The notes under the pieces are model-generated. The model made no database searches. It saw nothing but the letters and a program-made list of their open reading frames with translations, and had not been told where the DNA came from. Positions 35,418 through 44,261 of a stretch of DNA of 64,000 nt are shown piece after piece. Numbering within the stretch: the first letter of the stretch is position 1; each line of letters opens with the position of its first letter. Origin of the DNA: Acidobacteriaceae bacterium KBS 89 (GTDB lineage: Bacteria; Acidobacteriota; Terriglobia; Terriglobales; Acidobacteriaceae); assembly GCA_000381605.1 (NCBI GenBank), contig KB906758.1, positions 489,615 to 553,614 of the forward strand. Reading direction: 5' to 3'. Both the position numbers and the translations under genes were made by a program.

Positions 35418-38400
35418 TTAGAAATCCACGCGGAAGGCGAACTGAAGTTGCCGCATGGGAATGTTTGCATCGATGTTGGTAATGACGCCGCCGGTAGAGC
35501 AATCTACGCAGCGCGCGCCCGAAGCATTGGGGAGGTCAAGTGCGGGATGGTTGAAGACGTTGAAGGCCTGGAATTGGAACTGGCCCTTCACGCGCTCGGT
35601 GATTGGGATGTCTTTTAGGATGGCGGCATCTGCCATGTACTGGTGTGGACCGGCCAAGGCATTGCGCCCCACGTTGCCGAAGGTTGCGAATGCAGGACGA
35701 GCAAACGGGCTCGATCCAGTGCCGACAGGAGTTGTGGACGGCGTGAAGAACTGGACGGAACGAGTGACCGGATTGAACGACCCGGCACCCAACGCGAATG
35801 CGCCACTTCCCTTGTCGGGACGGCAGTCGCTGCTGCGACCAGGCCCGTTGAAGTTGTTGTCGAGGTCCTGGTCCTGGCCGCACTCGGCGTAGGTCGGTGT
35901 AAAACGCGCACCGCTCTGCCAGGTTGAGGCACCGCTGAGGCTGTAGCCTCCGACGAGGTAGTCCATAAGACGGCCGCTATGCGAGAGGAACATACGGTTC
36001 TTGCCGAAGGGCAGCTGATAGATACCGCTGATGACGAAGACGTGCTCGCGGTTGGTGTCGTTGGGGCCGAAGCTTGCGCTGGGATAGCGAGCGAAGACGG
36101 CATCGTTGGCATAACCGAGTGCCTTGGACCAGGTGTAGTTGGCGTTGAACTGCAGGCCATTGGCGAAGCGCTTATCGAGCTTGGTCTGCAGAGCGTTGTA
36201 GCGAGCATTGGCTGAGGGGGCTGCCGAGGTCATGCCATTGCTGCAGCAGATCGCGGGCAAGCCGTTGTAGGTCGAGATGAATTTGTTGAAGAACGGACGA
36301 CGAGTTGCGATGTCACCTGACGCGATCTCAGCAGGGGACGATGGCAGAACCGGCGCGTTGAGGTCGTAGCCGTAGGTCTCGCCGGGGTAGATGCGTTCTG
36401 CATGATTGCCGACGTACGCAAGTTCAAAGGTCGTGTTGGCTCCGAACTGCTGTTGAACGGCGACGTTCCATTGATCGACTTTGGGCAATTGAATCCGCTC
36501 TGGTCGGAACTGCGGGTTGAAGGTGTTGCTAAGCGGAATGATGCCGTTTGAAGGTATCGTCGGGGCCGCGGGACGCAGCGGCGGCGCCGCCAGCGTTGTG
36601 GCAAACTGGCCGATTGCGTTGTTGGCGGTGATGTCTTCGTTGGCGAGGACCGGCAGGTTGTGAGTCAGGACGCTGCCGAAGAGTGTGCCGAAGTAGCCCA
36701 CGGTGTCATAGACCTGACCGATACCGCCGCGCACAACCGTGTTTGGCAATACCTGATAAGCGAACCCGAGTCGGCCCGCGAGGTTCAGATAGTCCATCTT
36801 CTGGTTGCCGTTTGTGCCGATGCCGTTGACGCCAACAACGCGTGTGCCGCCGGAGGCGATGGAGGAGAATCCGCCCTTTCCCGCTCCGTTGACGGTCTCG
36901 GGATAGATGATGTCCCAACGGACGCCATAATTGACGGTGAGTTTTTGGGTAACGCGATAGCTGTCCTGACCGTAGAAGGCGAGCCGCTTCTGACGATTCG
37001 CTGCGTCGTTCTGGTACACATCGAAACGCAGGAATTCGTTGACCTGACCGAAGAGAAGGGATGCCAGGCCTGAGCCTGTCCCATCGGGACCGGAGGTCGC
37101 GCCGTTGTTGAAGTTGAGGACACCGGAACGGTTATTGTCGCTCGAATTGCGAAGATTGAAGGCGTAACGAAAATCGCCGCCGAACTTGATGGTGTGGTTG
37201 CCAACAACCTTGGTCCAGTTGTTGTTGAGTTGGTAGACCTGCTCGCTTTCCAGCAAGGGGCAGTTGCACCCCTGATTGCCGAAGTTGCTAATGCTGTTAT
37301 CGGAGATGTTGAAGGATGGCAAGCCGCTTGTGTCGGGTAACGTATTGAGGTTGGGAATGCCTGCTGCGGATGCGGGAGTTCCACCGGAGAACTTGTTTTC
37401 GGATACGTGATAGTTGAAGTAGCCCAGACGCAAGTCGGTCAGGAGGGTTGAGTTCACGACGTAGTCGGCGCCGAGTGCGGCACTTTGGTTCTGAACAAGG
37501 GAAGTACCGGTGGTATTGGTGATACCGAAGCCTTGACCGCCGATGGCTCCAAAGGCAGGAGCGCCCTCAAGTCGATAAAGAGCATAGTCATAACGGCCGA
37601 AGGTTCTGAGTTTGTCATTGACCGGCACATCGATGCGGACATCTGCCTGGTCGCCATTCTCTGAACCATTTCCTGACGCGGCGTAGTTATTCTGCGTCGT
37701 CGACGTGGTGACGTTCGGGGCCGGAAGCTGGCGAAGGAGGTTGAGGGCCTGAGGAGAGAGTGCAGATACTGGAACGGCGTTTGGAGCATAGGCTGTTGGC
37801 GTACCTCCAGAGACTGGGTAGTTGTAGACAGAGCCTGAGGTGACGTATTGGCTCAGATCGCAGGTCGTACTTCCGGCTGCAAGACAGGTGTTGCGCACTG
37901 TATTCGTCGGAACTGATTGCAGGAAGCTGGTGCCCAGTCTCTGACGCAGGCCCTGATAGTCGACGAAGAAAAAGGCCTTGTCTTTGATGATTGGTCCTCC
38001 GAGCCTGCCTCCGAATTGACTATAGAGAGCGCTGGGGATGAAACGGCCTGTAACGGGATCGGGGAGAGCTTGTGCGAAGGGATCACGTGCTTCCTGTGCG
38101 TCGCTATGGCGGAACCAGAAACCGCCGCCGTGGAAGCTGTTACCGCCTGATCTGGTGCTGGCACTGATGATTCCGCCGGCTGCCCCGCCAAACTCTGCAT
38201 CGTAGTTCTGCGTGGTGACCTTGAGTTCTCCGATTGAGTCCAGGGTGGGATTGATCACGATGATTCCAAGGACCGGGTCGCGGTTCTCGGTGCCGTCCAG
38301 TAGGAAACCCTGTACGCCATAGTTTGAGCCGTTGGAGTTAAGGGCCAACCCGCCCTGGGGATTCTCTGGACCCTGAATGTTGAAGGAGGAGTGCTGCATG

Positions 38401-38894
38401 CCAGGTGTCAGCAGGGCGAAGGAGGTGAAGTTGCGGGTCAGGTTAGGCAATTCCTGGATGGAACGTTGGTTCAGAACCTCTGAAACCTCCGCTCGGTCGG
38501 TCTTCAACGGCGGAACCTGGGAGGTTACGGTGATGGATTGTTGCGAGCCCTGGACCTGAAGGCTGATATCAACCATTTGGGAGGTCCCGGCGTGAAGTTC
38601 TACATCCTCGGCATGGCCAGGTGTGAACGATCCGGCCTCAACCTGGACGGTATAGGTGTCGGGAATCAGGTTATCTGCGCGCCAAAAACCTTCTCCGTTG
38701 CTCTGGACAACAGTCTGGGTTCCCTTGCTTACGTCCGTAACTGTCACCTTGGCGTTTGGAACCACAGCGCCGGTGTTATCTAAGACGGTCCCAAAAAGCG
38801 ACCCGTAGATTGCCTGTGCCTGGGTAAATCGTCCAGCGAGCAGAATTGCCGTCAGGAGCATCCCGAGGCATACCTGTCTCTTAAAAATTTTCAT
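35418..38894 (-). CDS. Oar-like TonB-dependent outer-membrane receptor
   Basis: A 1158-residue receptor. Strong GGAGGAG precedes the ATG. Signal peptide 1-27 (ending TQAQA). A carboxypeptidase-regulatory domain at ~30-115 (YGSLFGTVLDNTGAVVPNAKV, GFWRADNLIPDTYTVQVEAG) is followed by a plug-like domain at ~120-240 (VSEVLNQRSIQELPNLTRN, LNSNGSNYGVQGFLLDGTENRD) and a long beta-barrel. The C-terminus is MRQLQFAFRVDF. These proteins import large or complex nutrients, probably carbohydrates, powered by TonB. A membrane-anchored DNA-binding protein gene diverges from it across 222 bases, which suggests local control. Confidence 0.9.
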   Translation of the reverse strand: MKIFKRQVCLGMLLTAILLAGRFTQAQAIYGSLFGTVLDNTGAVVPNAKVTVTDVSKGTQTVVQSNGEGFWRADNLIPDTYTVQVEAGSFTPGHAEDVELHAGTSQMVDISLQVQGSQQSITVTSQVPPLKTDRAEVSEVLNQRSIQELPNLTRNFTSFALLTPGMQHSSFNIQGPENPQGGLALNSNGSNYGVQGFLLDGTENRDPVLGIIVINPTLDSIGELKVTTQNYDAEFGGAAGGIISASTRSGGNSFHGGGFWFRHSDAQEARDPFAQALPDPVTGRFIPSALYSQFGGRLGGPIIKDKAFFFVDYQGLRQRLGTSFLQSVPTNTVRNTCLAAGSTTCDLSQYVTSGSVYNYPVSGGTPTAYAPNAVPVSALSPQALNLLRQLPAPNVTTSTTQNNYAASGNGSENGDQADVRIDVPVNDKLRTFGRYDYALYRLEGAPAFGAIGGQGFGITNTTGTSLVQNQSAALGADYVVNSTLLTDLRLGYFNYHVSENKFSGGTPASAAGIPNLNTLPDTSGLPSFNISDNSISNFGNQGCNCPLLESEQVYQLNNNWTKVVGNHTIKFGGDFRYAFNLRNSSDNNRSGVLNFNNGATSGPDGTGSGLASLLFGQVNEFLRFDVYQNDAANRQKRLAFYGQDSYRVTQKLTVNYGVRWDIIYPETVNGAGKGGFSSIASGGTRVVGVNGIGTNGNQKMDYLNLAGRLGFAYQVLPNTVVRGGIGQVYDTVGYFGTLFGSVLTHNLPVLANEDITANNAIGQFATTLAAPPLRPAAPTIPSNGIIPLSNTFNPQFRPERIQLPKVDQWNVAVQQQFGANTTFELAYVGNHAERIYPGETYGYDLNAPVLPSSPAEIASGDIATRRPFFNKFISTYNGLPAICCSNGMTSAAPSANARYNALQTKLDKRFANGLQFNANYTWSKALGYANDAVFARYPSASFGPNDTNREHVFVISGIYQLPFGKNRMFLSHSGRLMDYLVGGYSLSGASTWQSGARFTPTYAECGQDQDLDNNFNGPGRSSDCRPDKGSGAFALGAGSFNPVTRSVQFFTPSTTPVGTGSSPFARPAFATFGNVGRNALAGPHQYMADAAILKDIPITERVKGQFQFQAFNVFNHPALDLPNASGARCVDCSTGGVITNIDANIPMRQLQFAFRVDF

Positions 38895-39070
38895 AAAACT
38901 CCTCCAAAAATTTAGCGTCCAATAGGGTGACTAAAACTTGCGTCGGGACGTGCAAGTGTTGGTCCCGCGTAAGATAGTGGTTTGATGTAATCGATCTGAA
39001 AAGTGATTCTCCCCAGTTTGTGAGCCGCCTGAGACAATGCGCTTCGCCACCAACGTCTGACCACGGAGTT

Positions 39071-39103
39071 CACCGTGATTTGACCGTGAAATTGCACGTG
39101 AAA
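39071..39103. promoter_or_regulatory. Three helically phased GTGA half-sites, candidate operator
   Basis: Within the divergent spacer, GTGA occurs at 39075-39078, 39086-39089 and 39098-39101, each in a CCGTGA or CACGTGA context, with 11- and 12-base spacing. Phasing by one helical turn suits a protein bound to one face of DNA. It lies 16-46 bases before the start of the membrane-anchored DNA-binding protein gene, so autoregulation is the simplest reading. Inference only. Confidence 0.4.
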
Positions 39104-39116
39104 AGCTGAGAAGAAG

Positions 39117-40394
39117 ATGAAAACCGTACCAGAGCAACATTGGGAAGCCATTGAATTTAAAGGTGATGTGCGCTGGGAGCTGGTGCAACGCGTCATTGAA
39201 AGCCCGCACCTCGTAGGCTCCGCCCGTTTACGCGATTTCTTGCTTCACGTAACCGCTTGCGCCATCCGTGGGACGCCCGAAGACGCAACGGAACAGCAGA
39301 TTGGAATCCAGGTATTTCAGCGCTCACCAGGTTTCAACTCAAGCGAAGACAGCATCGTCCGCAGCCAGGCACGCCTCTTGCGGCTCAAGCTTGCGGCCTA
39401 CTTTAATGCTGAAGGTGTCTCGGAGCCGTTGATCATTGAGATCCCGAAAGGACATTACCTTCCTGCATTTCTGCCATCCCGACGGAGTGAGTTGGCCAGA
39501 GAACCACCGGGCGACGATCCAATCAACGAGAATTTTGCAGTCGTTCCTCTCAATGAAACAAAAGGAACTCCCCTTCTCGAGCGGAGCCGAGGACGGGAGG
39601 TTGAGAGGCAGAGGGGATGGTTAACTCTCGCCGGAACTGGTCTTGCTTTGTTGCTTTGCCTGTCTCTCGCGATGTTGCTGCCGGGGCAAAGACAAACCTC
39701 AGAGGTCAGGCCGTTGAAACAGCTTTGGGCTCCGTTCCTCGCGGGAGACCCGCCACTCGTCATCTACAGCAACGCTCTCTTTGTGGGAGATGCCAAGAGC
39801 GGGATGCGTTATGCGGCGAGCGATGGGTCGGACGAACATTCTGAGGAGTTTATCGATCACTACACTGGTATCGGTGAACTAATTTCCGTCCAAGAGCTTA
39901 CGAAGGTGTTTGATAGCCAGCACGCTGAGTTTCTTCTTAAACGAAGCGCCCTAGTGACCTGGGATGAGGCCCGTTCGCGCAATCTGATCTTCATCGGATC
40001 GGCGGCGGAAAATGGCTCGCTCAAGCTCTTGCCATCCACGCAAGACTTTACGCTAACTGCGACCGCGAATGCTGCGGGAATCGTCAACCACCATCCGCTT
40101 CCTGGTGAACCGCCTGTTTATCTTCGTCCGGAGCATCCGCTAACAAAGGATTATGCCGTAGTTGCGCTCCTGCCCGGCGTTCAGCCTGATAACAAGATGT
40201 TTGTCTTTAGCGGGCTAACGACTTTGGGTACCCAGGCGGCCGTGGAGTATGCGTTGGATCCGGATACGGTCGCGGAGTTGATGAGGCGAGTGACCATCGA
40301 CAAGAAGGTTCATAACTTTGAGGCGCTTCTGGAGGTCAGCATACGTGGAGGCGTTCCGCTGCGGCCTCGGTTGATTTCCATTCGGGTTCATTAG
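39117..40394 (+). CDS. Membrane-anchored DNA-binding protein (ToxR-like layout)
   Basis: A 425-residue protein. Residues ~18-120 resemble the winged-helix-like N-terminal module common in acidobacterial regulators: LRDFLLHVTACAIRGTPEDA, EQQIGIQVFQRSPGFNSSED, SIVRSQARLLRLKLAAYF and IEIPKGHYLPAF. A linker (~121-167) and one membrane helix (~168-189, GLALLLCLSLAMLL) lead to a ~235-residue C-terminal domain outside the cytoplasm, beta-rich and without a family I recognise. The layout suggests DNA binding steered by an outside signal. It diverges from the receptor gene. GAGAAGAAG acts as ribosome site. DNA binding is inferred from similarity to the module, not from a defined motif. Confidence 0.75.
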   Translation: MKTVPEQHWEAIEFKGDVRWELVQRVIESPHLVGSARLRDFLLHVTACAIRGTPEDATEQQIGIQVFQRSPGFNSSEDSIVRSQARLLRLKLAAYFNAEGVSEPLIIEIPKGHYLPAFLPSRRSELAREPPGDDPINENFAVVPLNETKGTPLLERSRGREVERQRGWLTLAGTGLALLLCLSLAMLLPGQRQTSEVRPLKQLWAPFLAGDPPLVIYSNALFVGDAKSGMRYAASDGSDEHSEEFIDHYTGIGELISVQELTKVFDSQHAEFLLKRSALVTWDEARSRNLIFIGSAAENGSLKLLPSTQDFTLTATANAAGIVNHHPLPGEPPVYLRPEHPLTKDYAVVALLPGVQPDNKMFVFSGLTTLGTQAAVEYALDPDTVAELMRRVTIDKKVHNFEALLEVSIRGGVPLRPRLISIRVH

Positions 40395-40587
40395 CGGACT
40401 GCACGGTTTCGAATTTCTCACCAGGTTCGTATGCCTCTGTTTCATCGAGCGACTCAGGCGAAGCTCTCTGTGACACACTATCAATAACTCTGGCATACTC
40501 TTACGGCCAAGGTCGCCGTTGATCTGTGCGGTCTCTTTGCGGAACTATCGTTTGGCCGGCGTCCGCGGTTAAGGGCTCTCGATTCGG

Positions 40588-40616
40588 TTGACAGCGATGC
40601 TCGCGCCAGATAGGGT
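40588..40616 (+). promoter_or_regulatory. Candidate promoter before the small membrane protein and transporter
   Basis: TTGACA at 40588-40593 and TAGGGT at 40611-40616 are 17 bases apart. The -35 is consensus and the -10 is poor. It ends 53 bases before the 34-residue ORF. The rest of the 274-base gap from 40395 holds nothing recognisable. Confidence 0.35.
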
Positions 40617-40668
40617 TTAGCCCGAAGTCACCGCTTACTATTGCTGGCAGTGGAAGATTGAGGTGGAT

Positions 40669-40773
40669 ATGAGTTTTTCCAATGGGATAAAGACGATTGC
40701 GACGGATAGCCACTTTCTGGTGCCGCTTGTTGTGCTGCTGGCCGGGGTCGCCCTCCTGGTGGTGTTGCACTGA
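40669..40773 (+). CDS. 34-residue single-helix membrane protein
   Basis: A short ORF with ATG at 40669, preceded by GAGGTGGAT, a good match to the Shine-Dalgarno region though close to the start. The product has a polar N-terminus (MSFSNGIKTIATDSHF) and one strongly hydrophobic helix (LVPLVVLLAGVALLVVLH), then stop. It ends 46 bases before the transporter gene. The short length, hydrophobic profile and position suggest a small partner of the transporter; no homologue is known to me. Confidence 0.5.
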   Translation: MSFSNGIKTIATDSHFLVPLVVLLAGVALLVVLH

Positions 40774-40819
40774 GCGCTGTTGCCCGCGGCAGGCAGAAGG
40801 AACGACTTAGGAGCGATGG

Positions 40820-42106
40820 ATGGGAAGTGCGGTGCAGAAGGTGGAAAAAAAAGGGCTGTCATTGCACGGTCTGGGCGTTATCTGCGGTTTGACCGCGGGG
40901 GTATGGCTTGGAGCAGCTGAGGCCCCCACGAAACTTGTAAATTCGGGTTTCTCTCCGTTTGCGATTTCTTTGTGCATGGTTACTGGAGTTTTTACGGCCC
41001 GGTGGACCTTTCCTACGCTGCTGAAGGGGACTGGGTACGTATTTGCTGACCTCATGGAAAAGAAGCACCTGATTGTGTGGGCACTCCTGGCAGGTGCGTT
41101 GTGGGCCGTGGCGAATACATTGACGGTATTCGCGATTCGGGACGTGGGCCTAGCCGTAGCGTTTCCAATGTGGAACGCCAACGCCCTGATCGGACTGTTC
41201 TGGGGGCGAGTTCTGTTCCGCGAACTGGAAGGGGCGAGCGGGAAGAACATCGGCAAGGTGGTGGCGGGGGCCATTGCGATTGTGATTGCGGCGGTCATGT
41301 TGGGTTTCAGCACGATGCATGGCGGCTCGATGGGACAGCATGCGTTTCGCGGGATTATTGCGGCATTGGGTGCCAGTTTGATGTGGGGGACGATGTACGT
41401 TCCGTATCGCAAGGCCTACCTGAGCGGGATGAATCCGCTGTCGTTTGTGACGGCGTTTACAGTCGGGGAGTTGGGTACGGTCCTCGCATTGACTTTGGCG
41501 CTAGATGGCGGGATCCATTCCTCGGCGTTCCAGCTGTTCCACATGCCTGGGGTTCTGTTCTGGTTGTTCCTCGGAGGGTTTGTCTGGGTCATCGGTGACC
41601 TATTTCAGCAATTCGCGGCCAAATATCTGGGAATCGGACGAGGAATTCCGCTATCGAATACGAACCAGCTTTGGGGGTTGGCGTGGGGTGCACTCGTGTT
41701 CGGCGAACTCGCGGATGCGGATCGGCAACATATGTTACTCGTGATCGGCGGTTCGGTGATGATGATCCTGGGAGCGCTGGCGATTAGCACAGCGGTCGCT
41801 TCCGCCAAAGAGAACAGTTCGACTAACGAGGCCGTGCTACGCGAGTGTAACCGCTATGGCCTTGACTACCACCGGACGATGATGGCGCAGGCCGGAGACG
41901 AGTTCGGCGGCCGAGACGAGCGAAGACGCTGGTGGGACTATGCGATTGTCCTGATGGCGACGGGAATCTTTGTCACACTGGGCATACGGGCGGTGGTGCC
42001 TCCGTTGACGATGGACTTCAAATGGGTAGGAGCTCTGGGCGTGGTACTGATCCTGAGCTTAATTGCCGGAGGCCTTAGCCTCTGGCGGCGAACTCGATTC
42101 TGCTAG
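40820..42106 (+). CDS. GRP-type sugar transporter (DMT superfamily)
   Basis: A 428-residue inner-membrane carrier with about ten helices, of the glucose/ribose porter and EamA-like kind. Family-like segments: LTAGVWLGAAEAPTKLVNSG, ALWAVANTLTVFAIRDVGLA, AFPMWNANALIGLFWG, ASLMWGTMYVPYRKAYLSG and RGIPLSNTNQLWGLAWG. A ~60-residue charged cytoplasmic loop (~335-375) precedes the last two helices. Start ATG at 40820 has AGGAG 6 bases upstream. Its place before the LacI, inositol oxygenase and IolB genes makes myo-inositol or a related sugar the likely substrate; that is inference. Confidence 0.85.
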   Translation: MGSAVQKVEKKGLSLHGLGVICGLTAGVWLGAAEAPTKLVNSGFSPFAISLCMVTGVFTARWTFPTLLKGTGYVFADLMEKKHLIVWALLAGALWAVANTLTVFAIRDVGLAVAFPMWNANALIGLFWGRVLFRELEGASGKNIGKVVAGAIAIVIAAVMLGFSTMHGGSMGQHAFRGIIAALGASLMWGTMYVPYRKAYLSGMNPLSFVTAFTVGELGTVLALTLALDGGIHSSAFQLFHMPGVLFWLFLGGFVWVIGDLFQQFAAKYLGIGRGIPLSNTNQLWGLAWGALVFGELADADRQHMLLVIGGSVMMILGALAISTAVASAKENSSTNEAVLRECNRYGLDYHRTMMAQAGDEFGGRDERRRWWDYAIVLMATGIFVTLGIRAVVPPLTMDFKWVGALGVVLILSLIAGGLSLWRRTRFC

Positions 42107-42176
42107 CGCCGCTTTCTGCCGCCTACAATCTATACGATTTGCAACTAACATGGGGGATCATCCGTCAGGAGCATGT

Positions 42177-43208
42177 ATGGCTGTCAGACTGAAGGACATT
42201 GCACGCGATCTTGGGGTCTCTGTCGTCACGGTTTCGAAGGTGTTGCGGGGGAACGCCGACATCAGCGAAGCCACCCGACGAAGAGTGCTAAAGCGAATGA
42301 AGGAGTTGAACTATCAGCCCAACATGATGGCGCGGGGGCTGGCTAGCGGGCGAACCTATACCGTTGGGCTGGTGGTTCCGGATCTGGTGCACCCGTTCTT
42401 CGCGGAGTTTGCAAAATCATTGGGTGGTGTCTTGAGGACCAGCAACCGCGCACTGATTCTGGCCTCTTCGGAAGAGGATCCGGAGGTGGAGCGGCAGGAG
42501 ATCCGAACGCTTTTGAGCCGCGGCGTGGACGTGCTGTTGATTGCTTCGTGTCAGGCGAATCTGCGAAATTTTTACGAACTAGGCGATGACCGGACGCCGT
42601 ACCTTCTTTTCGATCGCAACTTTCCCCACCTGGCAGCGCACTTTGTTGGATCGGACGACGTGAAAGTGGGAGAGATGGCGACCCGTCATCTGATTGAAAT
42701 CGGACGCAAGCGTATTGCCCACATTGGCGGCAAGAATACGAGTCCGTCGTTCGACAGACTGCGTGGCTATCGAAATGTTTTGGAGGAAAACAGGCTGCCG
42801 ACGCCAGACGGCTATATTGTGGTGCGGGAGCGAATGGAAGAGTCTGGCGATATAGTTGGATTTCAAGCGATGCAGGAGTTGCTGCAGCTTGAGTCCAGGC
42901 CGGACGCGGTCTTTTGTTACAACGACCTGACGGCCATAGGCGCGATTGAAGCGACGTTGCAGGCAGGCCTTCGGGTCCCGGAGGACATTGCCTTTATCGG
43001 GTGCGGGAACCTTCGTTATGCGAACTACTTACGGGTCCCCTTGAGTTCGATTGACCATGGAACGACGGAGCTGGGACGGATCGCGGGAGAGGTTGCTCTG
43101 GAATTATCGGCCAAGCCGGAACAAGACCCAAAGAGTGTTTTTGTAGCCTCGACTCTGGTTGTGCGGGAGTCGACTGTGGGCGCCTCCGCAAGCGCACGGC
43201 GAGCATAA
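42177..43208 (+). CDS. LacI family transcriptional regulator
   Basis: A 343-residue repressor-type protein. Start ATG at 42177 has CAGGAG upstream; a longer frame from 42063 overlaps the transporter gene end. The helix-turn-helix is at 3-25 (LKDIARDLGVSVVTVSKVLRG), with the hinge helix at ~47-58 (PNMMARGLASGR). The rest is a periplasmic-binding-protein-like sensor domain (YTVGLVVPDLVHPFFAEFAK, FDRNFPHLAAHFVGSDD, PDAVFCYNDLTAIGAIEA). It lies between the transporter and the inositol oxygenase genes and probably responds to inositol or its product. Matching short operator-like sites stand at the inositol oxygenase and receptor promoters. Confidence 0.93.
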   Translation: MAVRLKDIARDLGVSVVTVSKVLRGNADISEATRRRVLKRMKELNYQPNMMARGLASGRTYTVGLVVPDLVHPFFAEFAKSLGGVLRTSNRALILASSEEDPEVERQEIRTLLSRGVDVLLIASCQANLRNFYELGDDRTPYLLFDRNFPHLAAHFVGSDDVKVGEMATRHLIEIGRKRIAHIGGKNTSPSFDRLRGYRNVLEENRLPTPDGYIVVRERMEESGDIVGFQAMQELLQLESRPDAVFCYNDLTAIGAIEATLQAGLRVPEDIAFIGCGNLRYANYLRVPLSSIDHGTTELGRIAGEVALELSAKPEQDPKSVFVASTLVVRESTVGASASARRA

Positions 43209-43240
43209 CGAATACCCCAACAAGCAGGTGAATATTTTGC

Positions 43241-43281
43241 TTGCTATCTACGACGGCCCGACCTTATAGTTAGCGGTAACG
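43241..43281 (+). promoter_or_regulatory. Candidate inositol oxygenase promoter with LacI-type operator
   Basis: TTGCTA (43241-43246), an 18-base spacer and TATAGT (43265-43270) make a fair sigma-70 promoter. AGCGGTAACGCA with core CGGTAACG at 43274-43281 lies directly after the -10, over the expected start of transcription, where a LacI-family repressor would block it. The core is like those at 45303 and 45346. Confidence 0.5.
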
Positions 43282-43314
43282 CAAGTCTTCTGCACCTGCG
43301 CCGGAGGAAATCCC

Positions 43315-44175
43315 GTGGCTACACATGTGATTACAACTGATGCTCCCTTGAAGGATATGGATGAGTGGGACGATTTTCTTACCGGTCGTTACCAGGAAGG
43401 AAAGAGCGAAGACGAATTTCGTCAGTATGACGAGAAGGCGACTCCCGGTGTCGCTGAGTTCTACCGCCTGAATCATCAATACCAGACGTTCGACTACGTG
43501 ATGGCGAAGGAGAAGGAGTACTTCGGCCTGAAGAAGGGCGAGAAGAGCATCTGGGAGGCGGCGGAGTTTCTGAACACGCTGGTGGATGACAGTGATCCCG
43601 ACACCGACCTGACCCAGATTGAGCATTTGCTGCAGACCTCGGAGGCCATCCGCAAGGACGGGCATCCGCGATGGTTTGTGCTGACAGGGTTCATCCACGA
43701 TTTGGGCAAGGTGCTTTGCCTTTGGGGCGAGCCGCAGTGGGGCGTGGTCGGCGATACGTTCCCGGTGGGCTGTAAGTATTCGAAGGACATCGTGTTTCCG
43801 GAGTACTTCAAGGCGAATCCGGATATCAACAATCCTCTGTACCAGACGGAGTATGGAATCTATGAACCAAACTGCGGTTTGGAAAAGGTCCATATGTCGT
43901 TTGGTCACGATGGCTATATTGGCGAGGTGATGAAGAACTACATGCCTGAAGAGTCGCTGTATATGCTGCGGTATCACTCCTTCTACTCGGCCCACCGGCA
44001 CGGCGCCTACCGGCACCTGATGAGCAAGCACGACGTGGAGATGTTGGAATGGGTCAACAAATTCAACGTGTATGACCTGTACTCCAAGGGACACACGAAG
44101 CCGAATTATAAAGAACTCAAGCCTTACTACGACGATCTCTTCGCAGAGTTCTTTCCTGCAAAGATCGCCTGGTAA
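43315..44175 (+). CDS. myo-Inositol oxygenase (MIOX)
   Basis: Non-haem di-iron oxygenase converting myo-inositol and O2 to D-glucuronate. Start is GTG at 43315, behind GGAGGAAA. The 286-residue protein is close to animal and plant MIOX in length and sequence. All six iron ligands are present: H104, H128 and D129 (FIHDLGKVL), H198 (FGHDGY), H221 (RYHSFYSAH) and D254 (NVYDLYSK). Also conserved are GEPQWGVVGDTFPVGCKYS and TEYGIYEPNCGL around the substrate site. Such a gene is uncommon in bacteria. It has its own candidate promoter/operator and is followed by a hairpin before iolB. The family call is very secure. Confidence 0.96.
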   Translation: MATHVITTDAPLKDMDEWDDFLTGRYQEGKSEDEFRQYDEKATPGVAEFYRLNHQYQTFDYVMAKEKEYFGLKKGEKSIWEAAEFLNTLVDDSDPDTDLTQIEHLLQTSEAIRKDGHPRWFVLTGFIHDLGKVLCLWGEPQWGVVGDTFPVGCKYSKDIVFPEYFKANPDINNPLYQTEYGIYEPNCGLEKVHMSFGHDGYIGEVMKNYMPEESLYMLRYHSFYSAHRHGAYRHLMSKHDVEMLEWVNKFNVYDLYSKGHTKPNYKELKPYYDDLFAEFFPAKIAW

Positions 44176-44199
44176 CAATTCGGTCGATACTGAACAGCG

Positions 44200-44230
44200 A
44201 GCCCTGAGATGCGACATTCGCCTCAGGGCT
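44200..44230 (+). terminator. Hairpin between inositol oxygenase and iolB genes
   Basis: AGCCCTGAG (44200-44208) pairs with CTCAGGGCT (44222-44230); an inner GCGA/TCGC stem with a 3-base loop extends it after a 2-base bulge. A short T run follows. It may end or attenuate transcription, or set the mRNA level of the two genes apart. Confidence 0.7.
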
Positions 44231-44261
44231 TTGCTGTGGTTGTGAAAGGACGGCACAAGGG

